A stretch of 64,000 nucleotides of DNA from Microbacterium oxydans (GCF_000956405.1 NZ_JYIV01000028.1:124001-188000); one strand, 5' to 3'; shown: positions 50,853 to 59,119, counted from the first letter of the stretch. The notes: generated by a model not told the origin, from the sequence alone. Numbers and translations are program-made.

Positions 50853-50890
50853 GGGGATCTTTTGACATAGGTCAAATGATCCCCTACGGT
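50853..50890 (+). promoter_or_regulatory. Promoter and palindromic operator (site A) of the MocR-type gene
   Basis: The core TTTGACATAGGTCAAA (50861-50876) is a dyad. It is extended by GGGGATC (50853-50859) and GATCCCC (50878-50884) into a 32-bp palindrome. TTGACA (50862-50867) is the -35, TACGGT (50885-50890) the -10, spacer 17 bp, and ATG follows after 6 nt. Its reverse complement, TTTGACCTATGTCAAA, recurs at 59103 and, with one change, at 56990. Confidence 0.85.
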
Positions 50891-50896
50891 CGAAGC

Positions 50897-52258
50897 ATGG
50901 CTCAGGCACCCGATCGCGAAGACGTCTCGGATGGCATCGTGGGCTCGACCGCTGCGGAGATCTCCGAGAGTGTGCGCGACCTCGTCGAGCGCGGCGCCTA
51001 CGCTCCGGGCGACCAGCTGCCGCCGGTGCGCTCCCTCGCCGCTCGTCTCGGAGTGAATCGGAACACGGTGCTGGCCGCCTACCGATCGCTGGTCACCGCA
51101 CGCATCGCTGCCACGGGAGGTCGCACCGGAACCACCGTGCTCGGGTCGGCGAAGAACCCCGACGAGGGCTTCACACCCGGCTCGGTACTGCGCGACATCG
51201 GCAGCGGCAACCCCGACGCCGCGCACCTCCCCGATCTCGCGGCCGCTCTCGCGACGGTCACTCCTGGTCATGTGCTCTACGGCGAATCGGTGATCGACGC
51301 CGACCTGGCCGAGTGGGCCACGGATTGGATCGCCGCCGATCATCCGCGTCCGTTCCGGCTCTCGATCACGGCGGGAGCGGTCGATGCCGTCGAACGCCTC
51401 CTCGCGCAGACCCTCGTGCAGGGGGACAGGGTCGGGCTCGAAGATCCGTGCTTCCTGTCCAGCATCCACACCGCGCGGCTCGCCGGATACACGCCGGTCG
51501 CCATCCCGGTCGATCGAGAGGGCATGACCGTCGCGGGTCTCAGGGCGGCGCTCGAGAGCGGCGCGCGCGCGATCGTCTGCACCCCGCGCGCTCACAACCC
51601 CACGGGTGTCGGCACCAGCGCCGCCAGGGCGCTGGAACTGCGCGAGGTCCTCGCCGACCATCCCCATGTCCTCGTCATCGAAGACGACCACTTCTCGCTG
51701 CTCGCCCCCACGCCTTACGCCAGCATCATCGCGCCCACGCAGCAACGGTGGGCGCTGGTGCGTTCGGTGTCGAAGTTCCTCGGACCGGACATGCGCCTCG
51801 CGGTGACGGCCTCCGATCCGGTGACCGCGCAACGGCTCGCGCTGCGGCTCAGTCCCGGCACGATGTGGGTGAGCCACGTGATGCAGCGGCTCGCCGCCGT
51901 CATGCTGCGCGATGACGACGTCCAGCAGTCGATCGTCGAGGCGGGGAAGCACTACGCGCGACGGAACGAGGCCTTCGTGTCGAAGCTCGACGCGCTGGGG
52001 CTCCAGGCGCAGGCGGACAGCGGCCTCAACGTGTGGGTCGATGTCGGCCAGGACGCCACCGAGGTGACGCGACGTCTCGCGTCGCGCGGCTGGCTCGTGC
52101 GTCCGGGGTCCGAGTTCGCCATCGACCCCGACAGCGCGCAGGGCTCCACGCATCTGCGGCTCACCGTGCATGCGCTCGACGACGTGGAGACGCAGCGGCT
52201 CGTGGAGGACCTCGCGGCGGTGGCCGGGGTATCGGCTCCCTTCGGAGCGGCAGGATGA
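50897..52258 (+). CDS. MocR-type GntR/aminotransferase transcriptional regulator
   Basis: A 453-residue fusion of a GntR winged helix (about 15-82, LPPVRSLAARLGVNRNTVLAAYRSLV) and a fold-type I aminotransferase domain. PLP residues are conserved: HNPTG (233-237), Asp263/264 in VIEDDHF and Lys293 (SVSKF). Relatives include GabR (GABA-sensing, acts on gabT) and PdxR (PLP-sensing). Its own promoter carries site A and two further copies lie before gabT/yggS and the HAD/GAPDH pair. I infer autoregulation and control of these PLP or GABA genes. The gene overlaps the next aminotransferase gene by 4 bp. Confidence 0.92.
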   Translation: MAQAPDREDVSDGIVGSTAAEISESVRDLVERGAYAPGDQLPPVRSLAARLGVNRNTVLAAYRSLVTARIAATGGRTGTTVLGSAKNPDEGFTPGSVLRDIGSGNPDAAHLPDLAAALATVTPGHVLYGESVIDADLAEWATDWIAADHPRPFRLSITAGAVDAVERLLAQTLVQGDRVGLEDPCFLSSIHTARLAGYTPVAIPVDREGMTVAGLRAALESGARAIVCTPRAHNPTGVGTSAARALELREVLADHPHVLVIEDDHFSLLAPTPYASIIAPTQQRWALVRSVSKFLGPDMRLAVTASDPVTAQRLALRLSPGTMWVSHVMQRLAAVMLRDDDVQQSIVEAGKHYARRNEAFVSKLDALGLQAQADSGLNVWVDVGQDATEVTRRLASRGWLVRPGSEFAIDPDSAQGSTHLRLTVHALDDVETQRLVEDLAAVAGVSAPFGAAG

Positions 52259-53505
52259 CGGCCGGTCGGCCCCGCGGTGTCGAACCGCGGATCGGCCGCT
52301 CCTCGCGTCTGGAAGGCGTGCTGTACGACCTGCGTGGCCCGGTCGCCGACCGGGCGGCCGAGCTGGAGAAGCGGGGGGAGTCCATCCTCCGTCTCAACAT
52401 CGGGAACCCGGCGCCGTTCGGGTTCGATGCTCCTCCGGCCATCGTCGAGGCGCTCCGCTCCGCCCTGCCCCATGCGCATGGCTATTCCGAGTCCGCCGGG
52501 CTCCCGGAGACGCGCGAGGCGATCAGTGCGCACTATGCACTCCGCCCGGGCTTCCCCGCGCTTGCCATCGAGGACATCACGGTCGGCAACGGTGTCTCGG
52601 AACTCGTGGGCCTCACGCTGCAGGCGCTGCTCGAGCCCGGCGACGAGGTGCTCATCCCGAGCCCCGACTATCCGCTGTGGACGGCATCGACGGTGTTGGC
52701 CGGCGGGCGCGCGGTGCACTACCCGTGCATCGAAGCCGAGGGGTGGGCACCGGACCTCGCGGCGATGGAGGCATCGATCGGTCCGCGAACGGCGGCCATC
52801 GTGGTGATCAACCCGAACAACCCGACCGGCGCGGTGTACGAGCGTGCGGTGCTCGAGCAGATCGCCGAGCTCGCTCGGCGCCATGGGCTGCTGCTGCTCT
52901 CCGACGAGATCTATGACCGTGTCGTCTACCCGGGATTCGAGCATGTCTCGACCGCGCAGGTCGCTCCGGATGTTCCCTGCATCACCTTCGCCGGGCTTTC
53001 GAAGACGCACAGGGTCGCGGGCTATCGCGCCGCGTGGATGACGGCGACCGGGTTCCACGCCGACGATCCTTTCCTCTCCGGCGTGCGTCTGCTCGCCTCG
53101 ATGCGCATGTGCGCCTCCGTTCCGGCACAGCACGCGATCACGGCGGCGCTGACCCTCGATTCCTCGCTCGACGAGTTGGTCGCGCCGCACGGGCGGCTCA
53201 CGAGGCAACGGGATGCCGCACTCGACGTGCTCGCCGGGATTCCCGGGGTGGACGTACAGGTGGCGGGTGGGGGACTGTACCTGTTCCCTCGCCTGGACCC
53301 GGAGGTGCACGGCATCGTCGACGACGAGCGGCTGGTGCTCGACTTCCTCGACGCCGAGCGGATCCTCCTCGTGCATGGACGGGCCTTCAACCTGCAGACC
53401 CCTGACCACCTCCGCATCGCCTTCCTCCCGGAGGCCGACGTGCTCACCGATGCACTCCGACGCTTCGGTGCCTTCCTGAACGGGTACTCTCCGCCGCTGC
53501 GCTGA
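52255..53505 (+). CDS. PLP-dependent aminotransferase (alanine/aspartate type)
   Basis: A 416-residue class I aminotransferase. NPNNPTG (186-192), SDEIYDRVVY (216-225) and the PLP lysine in FAGLSKTHRVAGYR (Lys250) are intact. The N-terminus (RLNIGNPAPFGFDAP...HGYSESAGLPETREAIS) resembles bacterial AlaA-type alanine transaminases. ATG overlaps the stop of the MocR-type regulator (ATGA), so it is translated with it and falls under site A. Substrates likely include glutamate/pyruvate or a related pair. Confidence 0.9.
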   Translation: MTAGRPRGVEPRIGRSSRLEGVLYDLRGPVADRAAELEKRGESILRLNIGNPAPFGFDAPPAIVEALRSALPHAHGYSESAGLPETREAISAHYALRPGFPALAIEDITVGNGVSELVGLTLQALLEPGDEVLIPSPDYPLWTASTVLAGGRAVHYPCIEAEGWAPDLAAMEASIGPRTAAIVVINPNNPTGAVYERAVLEQIAELARRHGLLLLSDEIYDRVVYPGFEHVSTAQVAPDVPCITFAGLSKTHRVAGYRAAWMTATGFHADDPFLSGVRLLASMRMCASVPAQHAITAALTLDSSLDELVAPHGRLTRQRDAALDVLAGIPGVDVQVAGGGLYLFPRLDPEVHGIVDDERLVLDFLDAERILLVHGRAFNLQTPDHLRIAFLPEADVLTDALRRFGAFLNGYSPPLR

Positions 53506-53518
53506 CCCCGTCAGACCC

Positions 53519-53589
53519 GGTGGAGTGACCGAGTGGCCAGGTCGCGGTCCGCAAGACCGTGCACGCAGGTTCGATTCCTGCCTCCACCT
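53519..53589 (+). tRNA. tRNA-Cys (GCA) with an unusual anticodon loop
   Basis: A 71-nt cloverleaf: acceptor GGTGGAG/CTCCACC with U73, D-arm ACC/GGT, anticodon stem GCGGT/ACCGT, T-arm GCAGG/CCTGC with loop TTCGATT. The anticodon GCA is at 53551-53553. U73 and the acceptor sequence are identity features of tRNA-Cys. The anticodon loop is CCGCAAG, so position 33 is C rather than the near-universal U, and C32 could pair with G38. No CCA is encoded. It sits 13 bp after the aminotransferase gene. Confidence 0.88.
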
Positions 53590-53614
53590 CTCATCGGCTG
53601 TAGCCGGCGCACCC

Positions 53615-54466
53615 TCATGCGGCCAGCGTCAGCCAGGTCCTCGGCGAGTGTCCGATGCGCTGGGCGAACACCCGCGAGAAGGCGGATGAGCTCGCGTAGC
53701 CGAGCTGTGCTGCGACTGCGGTCACCGACATGCCGCCGCGCAGCTGCTCCTGCGCGATCGTGAGCCTCCACTCCGTGAGGTAATCGCCGGGTGAGCGCCC
53801 GAGAACCTCCTTGAACCGCGCGGCGAAGGCACTGCGCGACATGTTGGCGGTGCGGGCGAGGGACTCCAGGTTCCACGCTTCCCCTGGCTCCTCGTGCATC
53901 GCGACGAGCGCGGGAGCGAGTCGTTCGTCGGCGAGGCCGGGGATGAGACCTGGCGGAAGGTCGAGCCGCTCGGAATGATCGAGCATCCATCGGAGCAGCT
54001 GGATGAGCACGACCTCGAACATGCGGTCCGCCACCAGTGGGCGTCCGCACCGCACGTTGTCGACCTCGGAGAACATCAGGTCGAGTGCGGGACCGAGGGT
54101 CTCGACCTCGTCGAGCGGCAGCACGATCGACGCGGGCAGTGTGCGGACCAGAGGGTGGGTCGCTCCGCCGTCGAAGTCGAGCGTCGCGCAGGCGAAGTCG
54201 GACTCCTCGGTCGGAGCGTTCAGGAACGAGTGATCGACCGGGCGGGGGAAGAACAGCAGGCTCGGTCGGGAGATGACCTCGCGCTCGCTGCCGCCGTCGG
54301 CCCGGCGATGGGTGACATCCATCTCGCCTCGTCGCAGCACGTGGAGGAAGCCGTGGCCGCCGCTCGCCGGGAAGACGGTCGTTCCGCACAGGGGTCCGTT
54401 GTGGAACAGCCGTGTGCGCACACGGAAGCGCTCGAGGAGCGGAGAGAGGCGATCGATATCGGACAC
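53615..54466 (-). CDS. AraC-family regulator with cupin domain
   Basis: A 283-residue regulator. The N-terminal AraC-type cupin (about 15-180, RGEMDVTHRRADGG, LLFFPRPVDHSF) would bind an effector. The C-terminal pair of helix-turn-helices (about 195-280) reads LESLARTANMSRSAFAARFKEVLGRSPGDYLTEWRLTIAQEQLRGG then VTAVAAQLGYASSSAFSRVFAQRIGHSPRTW. It is divergent from the carboxymuconolactone-decarboxylase-like gene, with 123 bp between the starts, and probably activates it. This AraC/CMD pairing is common. Confidence 0.9.
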   Translation of the reverse strand: MSDIDRLSPLLERFRVRTRLFHNGPLCGTTVFPASGGHGFLHVLRRGEMDVTHRRADGGSEREVISRPSLLFFPRPVDHSFLNAPTEESDFACATLDFDGGATHPLVRTLPASIVLPLDEVETLGPALDLMFSEVDNVRCGRPLVADRMFEVVLIQLLRWMLDHSERLDLPPGLIPGLADERLAPALVAMHEEPGEAWNLESLARTANMSRSAFAARFKEVLGRSPGDYLTEWRLTIAQEQLRGGMSVTAVAAQLGYASSSAFSRVFAQRIGHSPRTWLTLAA

Positions 54467-54589
54467 CTTCTCAGTATTCAGGACGATCTGTCATGAAAGC
54501 AAGACGTTATGGTGCGCATCGTCCGCACGCTCTCGGAAGACTGGAGGGAGCCCGGTTCCGGGCCGAATCGACAATCGAAGGAGCATCCC

Positions 54590-55135
54590 ATGCCCAATGT
54601 CCCTCTCATCGACCGCGACAACGCCACCGGTAACGTCAAGGAGCAGCTCGACCAGATCGCCGGTGCCTTCGGAGCCGTCCCCGCGATGTTCCGTGCCGTC
54701 GCGAACTCTCCTGCGGCACTCACGAGCATGTGGGGTGCGTTCGGCGCCTTCGGCGGCGGCTCGTTGGGCGCGGCCATCGGCGAGCAGATCGCCGTCGCCG
54801 TCGCCGACCGCAACTCCTGCCAGTACTGCCTCGCCGCGCACACCGCGCTCGGCAAGAAGGCCGGCCTCACGAGGGAGGCCCTCACCGCAGCGCAGAGCGG
54901 CGAGTCCGACGACCCGCGGACGGCGGCGCTGCTCGCGTTCGCCCTCAAGCTGGTGGAAGAGCGCGGCCAGGTGTCTTCGGCGGATGTCGACGCGGTGCGC
55001 GCCCAGGGGTGGACCGACGAGCAGATCGTCGAGACGATCGCCCAGGTCGCACTGAACCTGTTCACCAACTACGTGAACATCGCCCTCGACGTCCCCGTCG
55101 ACTTCCCGAGTGTGGCTCTTCGTCGCGCGAGCTGA
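54590..55135 (+). CDS. Carboxymuconolactone decarboxylase/AhpD-like peroxidase
   Basis: A 181-residue all-helical protein with the AhpD redox motif: NSCQYCLAAHT, Cys77 and Cys80 as the CxxC pair and His84 as the proton relay. It is therefore more likely a peroxidase or disulphide reductant than a true decarboxylase. AAGGAG stands before ATG 54590. The divergent AraC regulator is its probable activator. A strong terminator follows. Confidence 0.9.
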   Translation: MPNVPLIDRDNATGNVKEQLDQIAGAFGAVPAMFRAVANSPAALTSMWGAFGAFGGGSLGAAIGEQIAVAVADRNSCQYCLAAHTALGKKAGLTREALTAAQSGESDDPRTAALLAFALKLVEERGQVSSADVDAVRAQGWTDEQIVETIAQVALNLFTNYVNIALDVPVDFPSVALRRAS

Positions 55136-55146
55136 TCGCTGTCGCA

Positions 55147-55186
55147 GACGAAGGGGCCGGATCCGCGTGGACCCGGCCCCTTCGTC
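55147..55186 (+). terminator. Strong bidirectional terminator hairpin
   Basis: GACGAAGGGGCCGG (55147-55160) and CCGGCCCCTTCGTC (55173-55186) pair perfectly over 14 bp, with an inner TCC/GGA extension. It lies between the convergent CMD and glutamine-amidotransferase genes. Confidence 0.88.
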
Positions 55187-55196
55187 GCCGTCGCGG

Positions 55197-55928
55197 TCAG
55201 GCCGCAGGAGTGGCCGGTTCGACGGACTCCAACCATGTCGCGATCACGGAACGGGCCGCCCGTTCGAGTTCCGGCCCGTAGGCTCTGGCGTCCTCCCGGA
55301 TGATCCGCGGATCGATCCCGTTGTGGTGCAGCTCGTGCGCGTGGCCGATCAGCCAGTTCCCGATCGCGCGGTGGTCGGCCTCGAGGTGGAACTGCAGGGC
55401 GAGTACCGTGTCCGTGCTGAACGCCTGGTTCGGGAAGCCGGGGGTGGATGCCAGGCGGCGAGTTCCGACCGGAATCGTGAACGCGTCGCCGTGCCAGTGC
55501 AGCACGGGCATGCCCTCGAGGGCGCGCAGCGGAGAATCCAGGCCGTGGGTGGTCAGATCGAGTGGGGCGTAGCCGATCTCCACCGCACCGGTCGGGCGCA
55601 CCTGCCCTCCGAGCGCCTCCGCGATCAGCTGTGCGCCGAGGCATACCCCCAGCAGTGGTCTTGCGGAACGGACTCGATGGGCGACAGCCTCCTTCGAGGC
55701 GTGCAGGAACGGGTACTCGTCGGTGTCGTTCACGCCGATCGGACCACCGAGCACGATCATCAGGTCGGCATCGTCCACCCGTTCGATGTCGATGGCCTCG
55801 ACGCCGAGGTCGACGTACTCCACGCGGTATCCGCGTTCGCGGAGGAGGGGTTCGATGATGCCCAGGTCTTCGAAGTGCACGTGTCGGAACGCGAGCGCCG
55901 TGCGCTCCGGCATCTCTGAAGTCGTCAT
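55197..55928 (-). CDS. Class I glutamine amidotransferase (GMP-synthase-like)
   Basis: A 243-residue single GATase-1 domain. The nucleophile is Cys96 in GVCLGAQL, and the partners His181 and Glu183 lie in LQFHLEADH. The oxyanion region is LGGPIGV. The sequence is of the GMP-synthase-like stand-alone group, not PdxT. Known relatives hydrolyse gamma-glutamyl compounds or glutamine. ATG overlaps the GAPDH-like gene's stop (ATGA), so both are expressed from the promoter at site B. A role in gamma-glutamyl-GABA or amine metabolism with the nearby gabT is possible but unproven. Confidence 0.87.
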   Translation of the reverse strand: MTTSEMPERTALAFRHVHFEDLGIIEPLLRERGYRVEYVDLGVEAIDIERVDDADLMIVLGGPIGVNDTDEYPFLHASKEAVAHRVRSARPLLGVCLGAQLIAEALGGQVRPTGAVEIGYAPLDLTTHGLDSPLRALEGMPVLHWHGDAFTIPVGTRRLASTPGFPNQAFSTDTVLALQFHLEADHRAIGNWLIGHAHELHHNGIDPRIIREDARAYGPELERAARSVIATWLESVEPATPAA

Positions 55929-56947
55929 GCGGACAGCCTTTCTGCGACGTACTCGGTGAGCTCGGTCAGACGGTGCGAGTATCCCCACTCGTCGTCGTAC
56001 CAGGCGGAGATCTTCACCTGCGAGCCGATCACTCGGATGAGCCCGGCGTCGAGGATCGAGGAGTGCGGATCGATGACCGTGCCGGCGACCGCGATCTCAT
56101 CGTCGGCGCAGCGCAGGATCCCCTTGAGCGGACCCTCCGCGGCCGTCTCGTAGGCGGACCTGACCTCGTCGGCGGTCACGGGTCGGGACGCCGTGACCGT
56201 GAGGTGCGTGATCGAGCCGCTGATGGCGGGCACCTGCAGGGTGTAGCTGTCGAGCCGGCCGTCGTCGAGCTCGGGCAGGACGCGACCGATCGCCGACGCG
56301 GCTCCTCCGCTGTGCGGTGTGATCCTCCCCTCCTTCGCCCCCTTCGCCATCGTGGACCGCTGGTCCGGGTGGGGCAGGTCCTGCACCTGGGGGTCGGACG
56401 ATTCGGCATGGATGGTCGTCATCAGGCCGGCGTCGATGCCGAACGCCTCATGGAACACCTTCGCGACCGGAGCGAGGCAGTTGGTCGTGCAGGAGGCGGT
56501 GGAGATGGCGTGGTGGCGAGTCGGGTCGTAGGTGTGCTCGTTGACCCCGAGCATGATGGTGCCGTCGTCGTCCGGAGTCGGGACCGTCGCGATCACCTTC
56601 GTCGCTCCGGCCGTCAGGTGAGTGCGCGCGTCGACGGTCGCGGCGTCGGAAACGGTCGCCTCGATCACGATGTCGACTCCGAGCTCGCTCCAGGGCAGTC
56701 GCAGCGGGTCGCGCTCGGACAGGAAGCGGACCGCGTGTCCGTTGAGGAAGAGGTGGTCGTCGTCGTATCGCACGCCGCGCGTCGACGGTCCGCTGTTGCC
56801 GTCGCTCCGCAGCAGGTCCGCGATGGCGCGCGGTCCACGCGGATCGTTCACGGCGACGAGATCGAGCTCCGATCGTCGGGCGAGCAGGAGTCGAAGCTGA
56901 TTGCGGCCGATCCGGTCGAGTCCGTTGATGGCGATTCTGGTAGGCAT
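55925..56947 (-). CDS. Divergent glyceraldehyde-3-phosphate dehydrogenase paralogue
   Basis: A 340-residue GAPDH-fold protein. The catalytic Cys153 (STASCTTNCLAP) and His180 (TTIHAE) are present and the end is near-normal (SAWYDDEWGYSHRL). But several near-invariant sites differ. The NAD loop reads NGLDRIGR instead of NGFGRIGR, the TSTGAA phosphate site is HSGGAA, and the RRARAAA stretch is STMAKGA. It is probably not the glycolytic enzyme. It may act on another sugar phosphate or aldehyde, such as erythrose-4-phosphate (the PLP-pathway substrate). It is coupled to the amidotransferase and starts beside operator site B. Confidence 0.83.
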   Translation of the reverse strand: MPTRIAINGLDRIGRNQLRLLLARRSELDLVAVNDPRGPRAIADLLRSDGNSGPSTRGVRYDDDHLFLNGHAVRFLSERDPLRLPWSELGVDIVIEATVSDAATVDARTHLTAGATKVIATVPTPDDDGTIMLGVNEHTYDPTRHHAISTASCTTNCLAPVAKVFHEAFGIDAGLMTTIHAESSDPQVQDLPHPDQRSTMAKGAKEGRITPHSGGAASAIGRVLPELDDGRLDSYTLQVPAISGSITHLTVTASRPVTADEVRSAYETAAEGPLKGILRCADDEIAVAGTVIDPHSSILDAGLIRVIGSQVKISAWYDDEWGYSHRLTELTEYVAERLSA

Positions 56948-56981
56948 TGTGTCCCCTCCGCGGCGCGGTCCCCCCGTGCCG

Positions 56982-57005
56982 ATGCTAGCTTTGACCTATG
57001 CCAAA
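56982..57005. promoter_or_regulatory. Operator site B between the GAPDH-like and HAD genes
   Basis: TTTGACCTATGCCAAA (56990-57005) matches sites A and C at 15 of 16 positions. TAGCTT (56986-56991) ends 6 nt before ATG 56998 of the HAD gene, so that start codon lies within the operator, the same geometry as yggS at site C. On the minus strand TAGCAT (56987-56982) could be the -10 of the GAPDH-like operon. Confidence 0.75.
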
Positions 57006-57678
57006 ATTATCACACGTGCGTAGCGGGGATTCCTGGGAGTTCCGGCAAGCAGGGCTGCTGTTCGACTGCGACGGCGTCCTCGTGGACTCGGTCCTGGCAG
57101 CCGCCCCGGCGTGGGACGCATGGGCTCGCAGACATGCTCCCTCGTTCGACTTCCTGCGCGATGCACCGCACGGCAAGCGACCGAGCGAGGTGGTCGGCGG
57201 ACTGGTCGGGCGGGAAGCCGCGGAAGAGGCCACGGCAGAGCTCATCGCTCTCGAGATCGAGGCGGCCGTCCACACCAGGGAGATCGTCGGCGCCTCGCGG
57301 CTGGTGGGGGCGCTGCCGCGCGACCTCTGGGCGGTCGTGACGAGCAGCAACCGCGCCGTGGCTCTGGCACGGCTGCGCAGCTCCGGCGTCCCGCTCCCGC
57401 CGACGTTGGTCGCAGCGGAAGACGTGTCGCGGGGGAAACCGGAACCCGACCCCTACGTGCTCGGCGCCTACCTGTTGGCGCGCAGCGCCGAGGACTGCAT
57501 CGTGTTCGAGGACTCCGTGCCGGGGATCCGCTCGGCACGCGCGGCAGGCGCCGGGTTCGTCGTCGGTGTCGGGCCGGGTTCGGCGGCCGGTGACCCCGAT
57601 CTGGTCGTGCCCGACCTCGGGTGCGTGCGATGGCGGGCGGGCGCACTCGTCGTCGAGGCGACGGGTGCGCCCGGCTGA
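56998..57678 (+). CDS. HAD-family sugar-phosphatase-like hydrolase
   Basis: A 226-residue HAD protein: motif [13 protein letters not shown] (Asp23 and Asp25), motif II VVTSSN, motif [15 protein letters not shown] and motif [21 protein letters not shown]. This is the pattern of glycerol-3-phosphatase/2-deoxyglucose-6-phosphatase-like enzymes. ATG 56998 fits a leaderless start (TAGCTT-6 nt-ATG). GTG 57016 is the alternative. Because it shares site B with genes tied to PLP enzymes, a phosphatase of a PLP-pathway sugar or vitamer is one possibility, as inference only. Confidence 0.87.
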   Translation: MPKLSHVRSGDSWEFRQAGLLFDCDGVLVDSVLAAAPAWDAWARRHAPSFDFLRDAPHGKRPSEVVGGLVGREAAEEATAELIALEIEAAVHTREIVGASRLVGALPRDLWAVVTSSNRAVALARLRSSGVPLPPTLVAAEDVSRGKPEPDPYVLGAYLLARSAEDCIVFEDSVPGIRSARAAGAGFVVGVGPGSAAGDPDLVVPDLGCVRWRAGALVVEATGAPG

Positions 57679-57682
57679 GCTG

Positions 57683-59020
57683 TCAGCCGAGCGTGGACAG
57701 GGCGCGGTCGATCACATCCATCGCGACCGCGATCTGATCGTCGGTGGTCGTGAGCGTCGGCAGGAAGCGGATGACGTTCGAGTCGCTGCCCGCTGTCAGC
57801 AGCAGGATGCCGTGCTGGGCGGCGTAGGCCGCGACGGCGGAGGCGGCTCCTGCGGCGGGGCGCGACGTGAACGGATCGGTGAGCTCGAACGCGTACATGG
57901 CGCCGATCCCGCGCACATCCCCGATGATCGGGTGGCGCGCGGCCAGGGCGGCGAGGTGCTGACGGAGGCTTCCGCCGATGCGCAGGGCGTCTGTGAAGAA
58001 GGTGCCGCGCTCGAGCTCGTCGAACACCGCCAGGGCCGCGGCGATGGAGACGGGGTTGCCGCCGAAGGTCCCTCCGAGTCCGCCGGGGTCTGGAGCGTCC
58101 ATGATCTCGGCGCGGCCGGTCACGCCCGCGAGCGGGAGCCCCGCCGCGATGCCCTTGGCGGTGAGGACGAGGTCGGGGATGAGGCCGAAGTGCTCGCTCG
58201 CGAACCAGGTGCCGGTGCGACCGAGTCCGGTCTGGATCTCGTCCGCGATGAACACCACACCGTTGCGCGTGCACCAGTCCTGCAGGGCAGGCAGATAGCC
58301 GTCCGCAGGGACAACGAACCCACCCTCGCCCTGGATCGGCTCGGCGATGACGGCGGCCAGGTCGGTGACGCCGATGCGCTGCTCGAGGTGTGCGATCGTG
58401 CGCTCTGCCGCCTGCTCTCCCGAGAGGCCGTCCCGATAGGGGTAGGAGTTGGGGGCGCGGTGGATGTCCGATGAGAAGGGCCCGAAGCCGGCGCCGTACG
58501 CGGCCTTGTGGTTCATGGCGAGCGTCAGGTTGGTGCGTCCGTGGAAGGCGTGATCGAGAGCGGCGACCGCGCGCCTGCCGGTGTACCTGCGGGCGATCTT
58601 GACCGCGTTCTCGACGGCCTCGGCGCCCGAGTTCACGAACACCGAGCGCTTCTCGTGATCGCCGGGTGTCTTCTCGGAGAGGCGCTCGGCCAGCCGTACG
58701 TATCCCTCGTAGGGCGTGACCGTGAAGAGCGTGTGCGTCACCTGCTCGAGCTGCGCGGCGGCAGCGGCGACCGCAGCCGGGTTCCCGTGACCGATCGTGG
58801 TCACGCCGATGCCGCTGCCCAGGTCGAGGAAGCGGTTGCCGTCCACGTCGGTGACCCAGGGGCCATCCGCCTGCGCGATGTACACCGGCAGCACGCTGCC
58901 GACTCCGCGGGCGACGGTCTGCGCACGTCGCTCGTGCAGGGCTCGACTGCGTGGGCCCGGCACGTCGGTCAGCAGCGACGGCGCGGAGGAGAGGTCGGGA
59001 AGCACGCGAGGCGTGGACAT
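57683..59020 (-). CDS. gabT: 4-Aminobutyrate-2-oxoglutarate aminotransferase
   Basis: A 445-residue class III PLP transaminase that converts GABA and 2-oxoglutarate to succinic semialdehyde and glutamate. FVNSGAEAVENAVKIAR (128-144) binds the PLP phosphate, YGAGFGPFSSDIHRAPNSYPYRD is the GabT substrate-site block, IADEIQTGLGRTG holds the PLP Asp, and Lys289 (LTAKGIAAG) forms the aldimine. AAGGAG precedes ATG 59020. Its promoter TTGACA-17-TAGTCT carries operator site C over the -35, just as at the MocR-type gene. No gabD (succinic semialdehyde dehydrogenase) lies in the window. Confidence 0.93.
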   Translation of the reverse strand: MSTPRVLPDLSSAPSLLTDVPGPRSRALHERRAQTVARGVGSVLPVYIAQADGPWVTDVDGNRFLDLGSGIGVTTIGHGNPAAVAAAAAQLEQVTHTLFTVTPYEGYVRLAERLSEKTPGDHEKRSVFVNSGAEAVENAVKIARRYTGRRAVAALDHAFHGRTNLTLAMNHKAAYGAGFGPFSSDIHRAPNSYPYRDGLSGEQAAERTIAHLEQRIGVTDLAAVIAEPIQGEGGFVVPADGYLPALQDWCTRNGVVFIADEIQTGLGRTGTWFASEHFGLIPDLVLTAKGIAAGLPLAGVTGRAEIMDAPDPGGLGGTFGGNPVSIAAALAVFDELERGTFFTDALRIGGSLRQHLAALAARHPIIGDVRGIGAMYAFELTDPFTSRPAAGAASAVAAYAAQHGILLLTAGSDSNVIRFLPTLTTTDDQIAVAMDVIDRALSTLG

Positions 59021-59088
59021 GGTGGCTCCTTCGGTGAGCGATGGTGAGCGGCGGTGAGCGACGAACATCGCCCCAACGAAACGGCCTA

Positions 59089-59119
59089 AGACTATGTTAC
59101 GCTTTGACCTATGTCAAAG
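59089..59119. promoter_or_regulatory. Operator site C between gabT and yggS
   Basis: TTTGACCTATGTCAAA (59103-59118) is identical to the reverse complement of site A. Minus strand: TTGACA (59117-59112), 17 bp, TAGTCT (59094-59089) is the gabT promoter. Plus strand: TACGCT (59098-59103) ends 7 nt before ATG 59111 of yggS, whose first codons lie in the operator. One bound dimer could thus control both genes. Confidence 0.88.

Noticed and set aside
54590..55135. True carboxymuconolactone decarboxylase of the protocatechuate pathway
   Set aside because: The CxxC-x3-H motif and lack of aromatic-pathway neighbours favour an AhpD-like peroxidase.
55197..55928. PdxT, the glutaminase of PLP synthase
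   Set aside because: Tempting because of the PLP-linked operator, but the sequence follows the GMP-synthase-like amidotransferases and no pdxS is present.
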